64,000 nt of DNA from Haliclona indistincta (GCA_964017065.1 OZ024784.1:3515152-3579151), one strand, 5' to 3'. Shown: positions 20,646 to 32,260, counted from the stretch's first letter. A program made the numbers and translations. The notes: a model not told the origin generated them from the sequence alone.

Positions 20646-22244
20646 ATGAAGACTCTTTTAGTAATAGTTTGCTTGATTGCTGTTGGGAAAATGTCAGCTG
20701 GTAAGCTACTGTAGCTAGATTATTATTATTAATTTTTATTTGTTACTGCTAATATTTAGCATGTTCTGTTCCTTTCATTATTGGAAGCTTTGGTGTTTGC
20801 TCTGCAAGGTAAACTTAAAACAGCAGCATACATTTACAATGTTTTTCTCTTCTAGCTCAGTGGCACTAACCTATTTCAACGACTCTATTAACATCCCAGC
20901 ATGCCGGTTGTTTGGTGATTTGGATTTCAACTCTACTAATTCTACCAACTCATGGCCCAATATAACAGATACTTGTATACAACAGCTAGAGCTTGACATT
21001 AGAGCGTTCTTGTATCGTTCCACTGTCAGAGGACCAGGCCACCCACTAACAGCAGCAAAGTGTCAGATATATAAACAAACTATGCAATGCAGAATGGATT
21101 GCTTACTAACCTTTCTCTTCCTTGGTGGTACTATGGATTTGTTTGGCTATATTCATCTAAGAGCCATTAGCTGCAATGAAACGCTGTTCAACACAAGTAT
21201 TGACACCATATTCAATAATGCAAACAATATCCAACCCAGTTTTGTACCAAGACAATTGGTCGGAGGTAAATTATCCTTCACTCATTTCTCTCTAGTTTTC
21301 TCTTATCTATTTTAGTATCTATGACAGTACCAGTATCTACTACCATCTTCCCAATACTGTCATCTTCCAATATCATGCCTTCAGCTATCTCATCTTCATC
21401 CACCTCCATCACTGTTCTTACAACTGTTGTTCATTCAAAAATTTCTACAACACTATCCATCGCCACTTCTATACAACACTCCACTTCCTCCACTGTTCCT
21501 TCGCTATCACAATTAGCCAACAGTAAGTACTTACAGTCTAATCATCTAATATCTGATTTCATCATCTTAAATGTCAACACATAATATCTAGATTCAGAAA
21601 CCTGATAAATCTATTAATGTCTCTATTGCACAGGTGGTGCTGATGCTAGTATTTCTACAACACCATCTACCACCACTTCTATACAATACTTCACTTCCTC
21701 CACTGTTCTTTCGCCATCACAATTAGCCAACAGTGAGTACTTACAGTCTAATCATCTAATCTCCGATTTTTATCTTAAATGTCAATACTGTCAAAAACCT
21801 GATAAAACTAACAGTGTCTCTATTGCTCAGGTGGTGCTGATGTTAGTATTTTAGCTGTCTTCAGTACTGTTGTTGCTGTTCTTACCATTGTTTCTCTTGG
21901 GACAACCCTGGCATTTGTTGTTGTGTTGATAAGGCACAAAACACACACACAAAGTGAGTTCTATACAACTGAATTGATCAATTGTAAGTTTCTCTTCATT
22001 ACAAGACATAGATAACAACTCTCAGGGAAAGAGCTGTGCAGACATCCCCACCAACCCTAATCCTGTGTATGGATGCTTGCCAGACAATGAAGCAGAGATT
22101 CTGGTTGATACAGATGTTGCCTATGAAGGATCTAAAGCTCTTTCTAACATTGAACCAGTCTATGATACAGTGGACACTGAACCGAATTACGATATAGTGA
22201 ACACTATTTCCATGGTTTCCACCCCACGACGACATGTTTATTGA
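20646..22244 (+). CDS. Receptor-like type I membrane glycoprotein, copy 2
   Basis: Duplicate of the gene at 1610. Seven exons join in frame: 20646-20700, 20760-20808, 20856-21265, 21316-21522, 21634-21732, 21831-21953 and 22006-22244. The fifth is an extra Ser/Thr-rich stalk exon not annotated in copy 1. The order is again signal peptide, N-glycosylated Cys-containing ectodomain, mucin-like stalk, single helix, and a tail with NPVYG, VAYEG, EPVYDTV and PNYDIV. The acceptor AG used by the last exon of copy 1 is changed here (ATTAG to ATTAC), but an AG six bases downstream keeps the frame. A lost stop extends the tail by five residues (RRHVY). No disabling change is seen, so this copy is probably functional. 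The family is unrecognised. Confidence 0.78.
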
Positions 22245-22736
22245 TCTGGTTCTGTGATTGAACTGATAAAGTGTTTGTCATCTTTTGCAGTTATTAATAG
22301 ACTAGTGTAGTGCTGGTAATCACAGTGAAGCTTGTTCAAAGAGTACTGATACTAGTTTCAATCCAATAATGTTTACTGGTTGCAGTTATGTTCAGCACAA
22401 CAAAACAATACCAATAAAATAAAATAAAACAAGTATCCAGCCAAACTTGGAGGTAAAATTTATTAATCCCTTGCTAAGTAGATGTAGATGTGACCATATC
22501 TATGATGTGACAATACCTGTCTCTTCCAAATGTTAAAGGAGCAATTGTGTACAGAATGTTTATTAGATAAATATTCTGCAAATCTTGCTCTGAACTCAGT
22601 CGTCAGTATGTAGTAGCATTCAAACTTTTGCATTTATGATTGCACTAGAATTAAATTCTGTATGGGTCTGCATTCTTGCTGTGCACAAAAAATGTGGGCG
22701 TGGCTCAGTTAAACATGTGATTCCGCTCGAGATTCA
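22245..22736. other. Intergenic region upstream of transporter copy 2
   Basis: Counterpart of 3026-3462 with a few indels. It contains the putative promoter of the intact transporter. No other feature is seen. Confidence 0.5.
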
Positions 22737-24510
22737 ATGGAGACTAGTACTGTGGTGAAAGCTGCTGGAGAGAATGACGAGAGGTCCAGTCAGAGCTCGT
22801 CAACAGTGTACAAGCTATACGTGTTGGTTGTGATGATGTCGTTGTACCTAATAAATCAAATGGATCGGTTTGTGTTAGGGATTGGCAGTCGAGAAATCAC
22901 GAATGAGCTGCAGTTTGGAGACATGACTTGCCATCCAAACTCGACATTGACTGGAGGGAACGAGACGTGCCAAGACGATTGCAGTTCCCTTCGTGATAAC
23001 ATCACGTGAGCTCAAAATCACCATGCATGCTTGTTTTTCAAATGCTAACTAAACCTTGTGTTTACAGATGCCTAGAACATAACGATTGCTTGTGGTCATA
23101 TTCTGCAACTGGTCTAGAGTACCAGTTTTTAGCAGGTCCTGCATTCACACTGTTCTTCACTATATGTGCTCTCCCAATGGGCTTTATTGCAACATTTCCA
23201 TTCGTACGTCGCAAGATTGTGCTCAGTATATTTGTGGTACTGTGGAGCTCAATGGCTCTTGCTGCTGGGTTTACCAAGGCTTTCTGGCAGCTGCTGCTTG
23301 CTAGGATAGGACTGGGAATATTGTGAGCAGATACCTCATTCTGCTTTCAAGATTATTTTGTTTTTCTCCTATTCTTTAGTGAGTCAGGATGTACTGCATT
23401 TGCAACAGGTATAATATCAGACTACTTCAGTGAGGTATAAAACACCCACACACCTATAACACACTATTTGTTTTGTTGTGTTATCTCAGAGTTCGCGTGG
23501 TGGAGCACTTGCTTTCTACAATCTTGGACTATACACTGGTTATAGTCTGGCGTTTGTGTTTAACTTCATTGTTGAGAATTTGAACTGGCGTTGGGCATTC
23601 CGAGTTGCTTCCATTCCCGGGATAGTGCTAGGTGTGGTGGTGATGATATCTGTGAAAGAACCACAAAGAAAAGGAAAAATGGTGAGAATCAGGGAAGCAC
23701 ATGTGTCAAGTGCTATAGAGTTTCTCTTCTTTTGTAGCAACAATCTATAAAACCAATGACTGTACTGCGCAACATTCTTCAAAGCTACGTCCAGGTTCCT
23801 CTTCTGTTGTTGTGTGTGGGAGGAGGCCTGAGGAGAGGTGGACTACTGGTATGGGTATACAACGTGAAGGCATACTTCCAGACCTACTACTGTGATGGTG
23901 AAGGTGTAGGTGTGTTTCTCTCGTGGGTACCGCTGATCGGTGGTAGTGCGGGGGCTATCCTTGGAGGTGTGATTTCGGATCGGTTAGCTATTCGATGGGG
24001 CAAGATGACTCGGCCATGTGTACTGATATTCAGTCAAGTGAGCAAGTTATTTTACACTCTTAGAATTATGTTTCCTTGTTGACACAGCTTCTAGCTATAC
24101 CGTTTCTTGTTGGTGTTCTGCATCTACCCCCTCCATGGGCATTTCTCATGCTACTTCCGGCCTACCTAATAGGAGAGATGTGGATTGGAGTGTGTTATGC
24201 TACTGTGTTAGATCAAGTACCACATGGACTGGTGTCTAGTGCTGTTGTGTTGTGGTTGTTCATTAACAATAATATTGCAGGAGCTGTCCCATTACTAGTG
24301 CCTGTTGTGGAGAGATATGTTGGACTCAGATACTCACTTCTCATCCTTTTCCCTGGATGCTACTTGATGGCAACTGTATTTTTCTCAGCTACCCTGTTCA
24401 CTCTCTGCTGTCGAACTGCTTGGAGGAGACGAGGACCAGAAACCAAAATGCTAATTTCAGAATCGAACCTTAAGTCTCAATATGCAAGTATCAATCAAGA
24501 TCAACAATGA
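22737..24510 (+). CDS. Spinster-like MFS transporter, intact copy
   Basis: Six exons join in frame to 497 residues: 22737-23005, 23068-23322, 23380-23434, 23490-23681, 23738-24037 and 24088-24510. The protein is strongly hydrophobic with about twelve predicted helices. It follows the spinster (SPNS) layout: an N-terminal helix with INQMDRFVLG, a helix pair ending in RRKIVLSIFVVLWS, ESGCTAFATGIISDYF (matching the GEASYSTIAPTLIADLF segment of SPNS), YNLGLYTGYSLAF, WRWAFRVASIPG, VKEPQRKGKM and later AILGGVISDRLAIRWGK. SPNS proteins move sphingolipids or lysophospholipids across plasma or lysosomal membranes; the substrate here is unknown. A loop between the first two helices has several Cys and N-glycosylation sites (CHPNSTLTGGNETC). 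Confidence 0.82.
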
Positions 24511-24614
24511 TCTCAAAATACATTACTACTGCCAAACCATTTTGTTTATAAAAATGATGAAAAGAAATTGCTTTGCTAAACTGTTCATAAAATTTTTATT
24601 GCATAAAAATTTAT

Positions 24615-25926
24615 TTATTGTGTAAAAATTCTTGCGAATTGTGTACATGAGACATTGTCTCTGAAGGCAAGCACACCACCATGATTCTGCCACTGCTGTG
24701 GGCCACTTAGTCCATTTATGTCTTGGCAATGGTAAGTCACACTCTCTTTCACCTTGTTTTTAAACTTTTCCCAGTACACCATTCCACCTCCAATTGCACT
24801 CAAAATGGCATGTGACCCACATGTATCCCACTTGTATGTACCTGAGCTTGTACATATATAAACTGAAGCCAGACCATCGATAACGCACAGCTGTTTATAG
24901 CCAGCCCCTGAAACAAACACTACCTTGAATCCAGCAGATTGCAAGCCAGTTACTATTTCTGGGTCAGTGGAACTGCTTAACACGCACACTAGTTTTGCAC
25001 TGGTAGATGTTGATTCAGGGAGTAGTGAATATTGTGACACTATGTTCAACTCGTTCATAGTCACACCCCACACTTGTCTTCCAGTCCAATGTCCACTTGA
25101 GTCACACTTCCAAAATGGCTGGTTGATGACACCAACTACAGGTCTACCAGTTGATAGCTCATACACACCAATAAGCACCGTCACACATGGCAGCCCATGG
25201 AGATATATGCCTTCATCAGTCACACCATCTGATCCAGATATGTATTGTGATGTGCAATCTGAGAACAAAAAGTAAATAAATCAATAGCAGTGCTAGCTTG
25301 TGCATAAAAGCTGAAATTATTATTAATTCGTTAGCTCTTACCAATAGGATCAATCCATACGCCGAATTTTGCAGCGTCAAATTCGATATTTCTAAGTTGA
25401 TCAATTTCCGTTGGACGAGGAGGAATATCTACTGATTCATGAACTGCACTCGCAAGAAGATGTGCAGCTTTGCTGTTTCCATCCAAAGCTATGGATAGTA
25501 GGTTAGTGGTTGATTGGAGTGTCTCGCATACTCTCACTGTCACCTGCTGGCCCTTTGTGTTAGTGAACTCATTGCTCTCTTCTCCATAAATGTACGGTTT
25601 GAGTGAAGGAAACTAAAAGAAATTGTGAAATAAATAAAGACTGCATTTCATACTTTTTCTCCTAAATGCGATCTGATAGTTTCTTGCACCAATACGTCGG
25701 CTAGCGTCTTGAAGTCTTTTCCGACCAGTTTGGTGTTTTCTTCTCCCTTCTTCTCCTCCACTAGCAATTGAAATAGCTCCTCTTCCTCTCTGCAGCGTCT
25801 TGAAATGATTGCTGCGCGCTCAGACAATGTCAGGAGATTTTCCACAAATATGTCCATTATTCGGGCAAAGAGTCGATCTAACCCTAGGGTTGTCATGCAT
25901 GCTGCCTTCGGCAACTCCGCCTTCAA
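24615..25926 (-). CDS. INPP1: Inositol polyphosphate 1-phosphatase
   Basis: Three exons on the minus strand: 25654-25926, 25342-25612 and 24615-25258. They join to 395 residues, close to the roughly 400 of vertebrate INPP1. INPP1 removes the 1-phosphate from inositol 1,4-bisphosphate and 1,3,4-trisphosphate in the cytosol and is inhibited by Li+. The family metal site is complete: GEES in exon 2 and VWIDPIDCT, formed exactly across the exon 2-3 junction. GVINQPFW, GAGYKQLC and KWDTCGSHAIL follow. The start could instead be the in-frame Met at residue 11. It is divergent from the GST gene, with start codons 140 bp apart. A truncated duplicate lies at 5344. Confidence 0.88.
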
Positions 25927-26066
25927 AAATGCAGTTGCGGAATTGCGGAGTCAGCCACAGCCACTCCTTCAAAAATTATTATTCATTCTACACGTTGCAC
26001 TCGTTATTATGCACATTTTCTACACGTTGCACTCGATCTGATCAACTCTTCGAGACTTCGACCAAT

Positions 26067-26675
26067 ATGTCTACCTACAAACTTATTTACTTCAACGTCA
26101 AGGCTCGCGCTGAGCTTGCTCGCTTCATCTTTGCCCAAGCAGATATCAAATACGAGGACCAGCGCGTTAAACGTGAAGAATGGATGGAGCTCAAGCCGAA
26201 AACACCGTTTGGCACTCTGCCTGTACTTGTAGAAGATGGTAAACAGCTCGGTGGCAGTACAACCATTGCGAGATATCTTGCAGAAAAGTTTGGACTGGCT
26301 GGAGCAAATGCAGTTGAGAACGCAGAGATCGCTAGCATTGTCGATACTATCAATGATGTCACTCAAGAGATGGGCAAGGCACACTTCGAAAAAGACGAGG
26401 GAAGAAAAAAGGAGCTGGTTGAGAAACTGCACGAGTTCATTCCTGCAAAACTTGCACTGTTTGAAAAGCGAGCTGCTGGTAACGACAATGGCTGGCTGTT
26501 TGGCAACAAGTTGACATGGGCCGATTTTGCATTTTACTTGTCTGCGGATTGGATTTTGATGGGCAACAAAGATGCACTGGAGAAGTTCCCTGGATTGAAG
26601 AAACTGCGTGGATCTGTGGAGACTCTGCCCAACATTGCCAAGTGGATCGAAGAACGTCCAAAAACAGATTTTTAG
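26067..26675 (+). CDS. Sigma-class glutathione S-transferase (HPGDS-like), paralogue 1
   Basis: A single open exon of 202 residues. The start MSTYKLIYFN is the usual sigma-class N-terminus, with the catalytic Tyr in YKLIYFN and the conserved RAELARFIFA helix. The glutathione-binding segment is P-F-G-T-L-P-V-L followed by GGSTTIARYLAEKFGLAG. The C-terminal helical domain contains GNKLTWADFAFYL and ends IAKWIEERPKTDF. The length is normal for the class. Sigma GSTs are cytosolic dimers that conjugate glutathione or isomerise prostaglandin H2; which applies here is unknown. The frame is open upstream, but the Met at 26067 matches the family start. The paralogue at 30346 is also intronless. Confidence 0.92.
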   Translation: MSTYKLIYFNVKARAELARFIFAQADIKYEDQRVKREEWMELKPKTPFGTLPVLVEDGKQLGGSTTIARYLAEKFGLAGANAVENAEIASIVDTINDVTQEMGKAHFEKDEGRKKELVEKLHEFIPAKLALFEKRAAGNDNGWLFGNKLTWADFAFYLSADWILMGNKDALEKFPGLKKLRGSVETLPNIAKWIEERPKTDF

Positions 26676-26811
26676 ACACAGCAAAGACACGCTGACATCA
26701 AATTTGTGTGTTATTTAGATTTTTCCATTTTAGATAGAGTAGAGAAAGGAGGGGCTGAATGCCATATTATTGCACGTGATTTTACAATACTCAACACGTG
26801 TTGATCGAGTC

Positions 26812-27207
26812 ATGGAATCAAAACGCAAACGAAAGCGAGACTGTGCAACAAGCGATGATGAGCTTGTAGCTAAAAGATGTCATACTGAAGACCCCACAGT
26901 TAAACGTGAAGTAGACGACGAGGAGGAAGAGGAACTGTATTACAACGATGAGTTGGTGGACGTTAGCAGCGTGGAGATAGCAAAGGTTGTAGATCGAAGC
27001 TGGCACAAAGATCGGCACCAAGATCTGTTGAGTGACATAATGAAAGAACACGACAGTGAGGGAGACGAAGAGGAAGATTCTGAAGAAGAGGGCGACTTGG
27101 CTGAACTTCACAAAGAGTTTGTCACTTTTGCTAGTCAAATGGAGCAACTGAGAGAGCGATGTGGTGAGAGGATTCATAGTCAGTTAAACATTTCAGAAAT
27201 CATGTAG
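26812..27207 (+). CDS. Acidic, charged hypothetical protein
   Basis: Not recognised. An open frame of 131 residues starts MESKRKRKRDC, a basic patch that could act as a nuclear signal. It continues with two acidic runs (DDEEEEELYYNDE and EGDEEEDSEEEGD) and a possible helical end (LHKEFVTFASQMEQLRERCG). Strongly biased composition over this length is unlikely by chance, so a small nuclear protein is plausible. It could also be a first exon of the Myb gene downstream, but I see no donor site joining them. An upstream in-frame Met at 26770 is possible. Confidence 0.5.
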   Translation: MESKRKRKRDCATSDDELVAKRCHTEDPTVKREVDDEEEEELYYNDELVDVSSVEIAKVVDRSWHKDRHQDLLSDIMKEHDSEGDEEEDSEEEGDLAELHKEFVTFASQMEQLRERCGERIHSQLNISEIM

Positions 27208-27775
27208 CTTTATCTTTGGATCAAATGTTCTCCACTTCATATAATCGTTCTAGCTATGCTGCGGCTAATACCTCATTCACACTGTGCACTAGAACCGAGC
27301 CACACTTTGTGATCAAAGTTCCTCATGCAGAGCCCCACTTATGGTTGGGTTACTACGATCAGTTCAGTTGTGGCACAGTTCTGTTAGCATTAGATTTGCA
27401 ACCGGTTCAGTTAGCAGTATAAAGCTCGTGTTACTACATGTACATGATCTTTAAATATGTATGTAACCACTTACGGGTTTTTAAAAAAGAGCAGATCTGC
27501 GCTGTCTTACTGCTTTATACCTCAATGTACCAAGAAGTCAGGCAAGCTTCGTGGATATGGTTAAGCTTGACATTTAAAATTAGAGTCCCACTTCATCACA
27601 AGTTAGGCTCAATTGCATCTGTGTTCAAAATATTGTATTATACTGAAGATGGTCCATCAAAATTTTTCATGACAAGGTCGCCACATTCAGTTTGCTTTTT
27701 GTTACTCAGGATATCTTTCATATGGTGTTTATAGAGTAAGAAAACACTTAAAAGAATTGTGAAGCACGATATTAG
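27208..27775. other. Intergenic, AT-rich
   Basis: No gene supported. A pair of similar short segments (GAGCCACACTT and GAGCCCCACTT) occurs around 27297-27340. Confidence 0.4.
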
Positions 27776-27835
27776 ACCCATTGCACGTGACGTCACAATC
27801 ACGTGACTGGACGCCATATTGGAGGACAGGTAGCC
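27776..27835 (+). promoter_or_regulatory. Putative promoter of the Myb gene
   Basis: A dense cluster of known motif types: CACGTGACGTCAC (an E-box overlapping a CRE-like site), a second CACGTGAC, and GCCATATTGG, which resembles a YY1 site. It lies just upstream of the first plausible exon of the Myb gene. Its role is inferred from motif content and position only. Confidence 0.45.
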
Positions 27836-27901
27836 TTTCTCGTACCTCTGGTACAGCGACGGAAGCAGTAACTCCAAAAAACTTGCCTGCAGAGTTTACC
27901 T

Positions 27902-29869
27902 ATGATTGTCTCTACACTGTCGCTTCGCCGCGTGTACATTGCATCGCTAAAACTGTTTGCTGTCCTCCAGCGAGTACGAAGATACACGGACGTGCACGAC
28001 TGTGACGTGGCATGCAATGGGTCTATTATCATCATCATAAATTATTCACTGTGTGTAGGTGAAGATTGGAAGAGAGGGAGATGGTCAGTGCAGGAGATGG
28101 ATAAACTCAAACACAACATACGATTGTTTATAAAAGTGAGTCATTGCAAACAACAGGAATAACTGCATTGAAAAGTTCTGTTTATTAGAAAAATGAAATT
28201 ACTGACTTGCCTGCATTCATATTTGAAAAACAACAGAGAATCAAACGAATCGATATGTTTCGCTTTGTTGGTATGTTAGTTCTATAATCCCGACACTATT
28301 TTTTCTTTTAGCTAAAGGTATACGCAGACCACTGTTTTCAATCTATCGTAGAATTGCTCGAGTGTTTAATGCAGAGAATTATGTTGGAAGGTGAGAATAG
28401 TTTGAAACATGCTCAGCTACTTTTTGCTCCTGTAGATGGACAGAGGAAATGGACAAGAAGCTGCTTGAGTAGGTGCTTTTTCACTTTTTATTATGTGGTT
28501 TGTCCAGGCTGCATGTTATCCATGGTAACAAGTGGGCATTAATAGGCCCAGCACTGGGAGTGAGTGGTCAGTCTGCAAGAGATCGTTATCGAATAATCCA
28601 CAAGGTATCTAGGAACAAAGGTTGGTTAAAAGAGTATTAAGCTAAGTAAAACGTGTGATTTTCATGATAGGTGCATGGACACCTGAAGAAGAGGAGCTAT
28701 TAGCGATTGCTGTGAACCAGATTCGAGGAGAGGATTGGAATGGTGGTGATTCTGAGCTACCTGACACAGCCAGCTGGACGGATGTGGCTCATTATGTGAA
28801 GACAAGAACAGCTACTCAGTGCTGGAACAAATGGTTAGATAGAATCGCGAATCAGAGAGAGAGAGAACTATGTTGTACTGCAGGGTTCATGGATTGTCTT
28901 GGAAAGAGGATGGCATTAGTATCAGAAATCTCTGGACAGTATCAAGTGATGTTACACTAATTGAGAGGTATTACACATGTCCAATGTAGTGCCATGTGTT
29001 TTTAATATTCATGGTTGGAAATTATGAGAGAGACATGACCTTAGCTAGAGGTGACCAGTATTACACACAAGGTCCATCACTGATACAGATTTGTCTTGAC
29101 CACATTTTGTATTTATTAGATTATATACACTTGAAGCAGAGGATGAAGAGGAAGTAGACTGGACTGAAATAGCAAAAGAATGGCCACAGTAAGCACTATG
29201 AACTCTTGCTTGCATAATGCATGCACAGTGGCGGCACAGTGGTAAACTTCTTCATGCACTTTTGAAGAATCCACATATACTCGCTAGTAAGCCCAAAATA
29301 GTGATATCATTTTAGGACCCAAGTCAGCATTTATAGCAGATATAAAGGCCATGTATTTGCTCAATACTGGTTTATCAACTAAGATTGAAATGATGTATTT
29401 AAAGCAAAAAGTGAAACTTGGAGTAGCTGAAATGCATAAGTAAACATCAACAATGAATTCACGCTTATTTTCTATGAGCCATTATACTCGAATAGTATGC
29501 TAGCAAGACTGCTTAAACTAAGAAAAACCGGTTTCTTACGTTTGTTTTTGCCTAAACAAACGTAGATCAGCAAAAGTAATGTGTGACATCTTGAGTTGTA
29601 CAATGCTTATCATTTGCACAATTCTGTTAGGTTGGCTAACAGTGACACTAACACGCGTGTAAGGTATGTTCTTCGTTCAAAGTGGAACATTTTAAAAAGA
29701 TCTGTACCTCAATATTTTGCTAGAACATTTCAAGGTAACATATTTCTAATGTAATCGGCAATTTCATTGTCTTCTTTCTCTTATAGAAAATTTGGACTAT
29801 CTTATACAATATAGATTACCCATTCTAAGAAGTAGAGTAAAACCTGAGCAAGATAACTGTGATAGATAA
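27902..29869 (+). CDS. DMTF1-like Myb-repeat DNA-binding protein
   Basis: Ten exons can be joined, the last nine with consistent GT-AG phases: to 28135, 28189-28270, 28312-28390, 28436-28468, 28508-28620, 28671-28833, 28884-28967, 29120-29188, 29631-29734 and 29787-29869. The first exon is unsure (Met at 27902, or a spliced start before VGEDWKRGRW). The product has Myb/SANT repeats in the order seen in DMTF1 and the related TTF1: GRWSVQEMDKLKHNIRLF, RRPLFSIYRRIARVF, GRWTEEMDKKLLELHVIHG-NKWALIG, GAWTPEEEELLAIAV with TRTATQCWNKW, and a last repeat (LEAEDEEEVDWTEIAKEW ... VLRSKWNILKR). DMTF1 is a nuclear regulator of ARF transcription and TTF1 terminates Pol I; an ancestral function cannot be chosen from sequence. 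Confidence 0.75.
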
Positions 29870-30345
29870 CACTCATGAATACAACTGTATGTACAACATT
29901 GACCTATCTCTGTGACCTTTTCTGATCAACACTCAGCAAAATAAGTGTAGGAGTAGGCTCTGGTGTAAAATCTATCAAAACAAGAGTTGTAGACTGAGTT
30001 ACCCTACAATAATTATGAATAACAACAGTCAGGCTTACAGAGTGTAGAGATGAGAACAAGGGCTGTATTGTCTACCTCATCTATGGTCTACCTACATTCA
30101 CACATTAAAGCAAGAATTGCATTTGGGATCTGTATTGTTCAGTGTTGCTGTTTGGGGTTGATACATGGATACAGAAAGTGAACCTGGAGGGCAGTTGTGG
30201 ATTTGCCAAGTGACTGATTACATAATAGCACAATGGGGCGATTTTACAACAACATCGCGCCAGCCACTCCCCCTCGTGTTACAGATAAAAATTACTGTTT
30301 TGGGCGTACTGGGCTTATTTTTGTTTCTACAGCAAGCTACTGAAC
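29870..30345. other. Intergenic between Myb gene and second GST
   Basis: No gene recognised. It probably includes the Myb gene 3' UTR and the GST promoter. Confidence 0.45.
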
Positions 30346-30945
30346 ATGTCCACTTACAAGCTTATTTACTTCAACGGCAAAGGTCGCGCTGAGCTTGCTC
30401 GCTTTATTTTTGTGCAAGCAGACATCAAGTATGAAGATGAACGCATTTCATCAGGATGGATGGAGCTAAAGCCCAAAACACCGTTCGGTAGCCTGCCTGT
30501 ACTCGTGGAGGACGGCAAAGAGCTGAGTGGTAGTATAACAATTGCAAGATATCTAGCCGAGAAGTTCGGACTTGCAGGAGCAAACGCATTCGAGAACGCA
30601 GAGATTGCTAGCGTTGTCGATACTATCAATGATATCAACCAGGAATTGATGAAGATGTTCTTCGAGAAAGATGCAAGTGCGAAAGAAGAAATGGTAACAA
30701 AACTGAGACAAACTCTCTCAGTAAAGCTCGCTATTTTTGAAAAGCGAGCTGCTGGTACCGGTTGGCTGTTTGGCAACAAATTAACCTGGGCTGACTTGGC
30801 CTTCTACCTCAGTGCAGACTGGTTTCTGCAAAGTGTTAAAGACGCACTAGAAAATTTTCCTACCTTGACGAAACTGCGAGAAAAAGTGGGAGCTCTGCCA
30901 AGAATTGCCAAGTGGATTGAAGAACGACCAAAAACAGACCTCTGA
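30346..30945 (+). CDS. Sigma-class glutathione S-transferase (HPGDS-like), paralogue 2
   Basis: An intronless frame of 199 residues, closely related to the gene at 26067. It has the same N-terminus MSTYKLIYFN, RAELARFIFVQADIKYEDE, the P-F-G-S-L-P-V-L glutathione site with GSITIARYLAEKFGLAG, and the ending IAKWIEERPKTD. It differs mainly in the helical domain (NDINQELMKMFFEKDASAK), where sigma GSTs bind their hydrophobic substrate, so the two may differ in substrate. The Myb gene separates the two paralogues. Confidence 0.92.
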   Translation: MSTYKLIYFNGKGRAELARFIFVQADIKYEDERISSGWMELKPKTPFGSLPVLVEDGKELSGSITIARYLAEKFGLAGANAFENAEIASVVDTINDINQELMKMFFEKDASAKEEMVTKLRQTLSVKLAIFEKRAAGTGWLFGNKLTWADLAFYLSADWFLQSVKDALENFPTLTKLREKVGALPRIAKWIEERPKTDL

Positions 30946-31080
30946 ACTTGAAAAGAACTTGCTTAATTTAGCTTATGAGTTTATTAGATCAGTTGATTGT
31001 TTTTGAAATAACACATCATTTACATGTACAACTATACTCATAAAGTGATTGGTTATGGCTGCGAATAAAAATGTTTTAAA

Positions 31081-32260
31081 TCAATGTGGACGCGACAGAA
31101 ATGAGTCAGACTCTCTCCTAATCCTCTTAGTGACAGACTTGTGGTTAGTATGCGACACCTTTCCTGAGAGAATGTCCTTGATGTGTTGGACGATGAGATT
31201 AATAGCCACTTGGAACAAGAAAACAAGATCATGAAAAAACATACAAAAATGATGACCTACCATCATTTTCTACTCCTCTTGGTATAATGACATCAGCATA
31301 TTTTTTGGTCTACAGACAAAATTTGGTATCTGTTATTAATTTTGAGAAGAGGTAAACTCACTGGCAAGGTAAACTCCTCAAATGCAGGCTTAACGTAAGT
31401 TGTGTATTGTTCCAAAACTTGCTCAAGACTTCTTCCTCGTTCTTCAATATCTCTCACAACTGAGATGCATACAAGTATTATGTTCACACAGTATTATCTT
31501 TAAATCGATAGCGATAAAAAAAATCACACATAGAGCAAGCAGTGTTTAAGATTGGACCAGGGTTAAAGGCTGACCTCTTCTTGCCAGACGAGTGTCACTG
31601 TCAGTATCAACAAACAGTTTCATTTGCATCATATCTCGGATCTCAGGATCATAGAGTACTAGAATCCCCTCGAACAACACCACATCCACTGGGTAGATCG
31701 TACGCACCTCAGACTTCCTTGAGGAGAAAATCAGAAGAAGCCACATAAGATTCAAGATGTGGTACCTGGTATGAGTCTTGAAATCATATATTGGTATTTC
31801 GACTTGTGTACCATCTAGTATCTCTCCAAGCTTAGATTTCATGAGGTCATTATCGAAAGAATCTGAAGACCATTACAATAAGATGTTTACAGCTTGTAGA
31901 CACACAATCTCACCTGGATGGTCAAAGTTGTATTCTCCATCAGCAGCTGCCTTTCTTTGGTCTTCATTGAGGTCCTTGTAGAAGCCATCCTGGTTAATTA
32001 TAACGACCTGCTTCTCTTCAGAAGCCAGACCATCCTGTCCTAGCTGTTCCATAATACGTGAACATACTGATGTCTAGAAAAGAGGACAATAATTAGTAAA
32101 ACGTACACACACATGATACCTTGCCTGAGGCAGTTCCACCAGCTACTCCTATGATAAAAGGAACTTTTCTCGGTCGCTGATGATTTCTGATCGGAGAGTC
32201 GGATTCTTCGAAAGGAGAAAGTGAAAGACGTCGATGACTATCTCCCTGAGTTTTTGCCAT
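31081..32260 (-). CDS. UCK2: Uridine-cytidine kinase
   Basis: About seven short exons on the minus strand; the first three are 32120-32260, 31914-32073 and 31766-31862. The enzyme phosphorylates uridine and cytidine to the monophosphates in pyrimidine salvage. The P-loop is [12 protein letters not shown], split by intron 1. Next come [27 protein letters not shown] (substrate-binding DHP), [38 protein letters not shown] (lid with Arg pairs), [18 protein letters not shown] and [12 protein letters not shown]. The order matches animal UCK1/UCK2 throughout. The assignment to UCK2 rather than UCK1 is a guess. Its start codon lies only 32 bases from the divergent cupin start. Confidence 0.9.

Noticed and set aside
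25809..26066. In-frame upstream extension of the first GST
   Set aside because: The added 86 residues have no GST similarity and overlap the INPP1 first exon on the other strand. The Met at 26067 matches the family N-terminus.
26007..26690. Long minus-strand open frame opposite the first GST
   Set aside because: It is a mirror of the GST coding sequence with no plausible protein features.
29537..29566. Small palindrome TACGTTTGTTT/AAACAAACGTA in a Myb-gene intron
   Set aside because: Too short to call an element. No flanking duplication or second copy seen.
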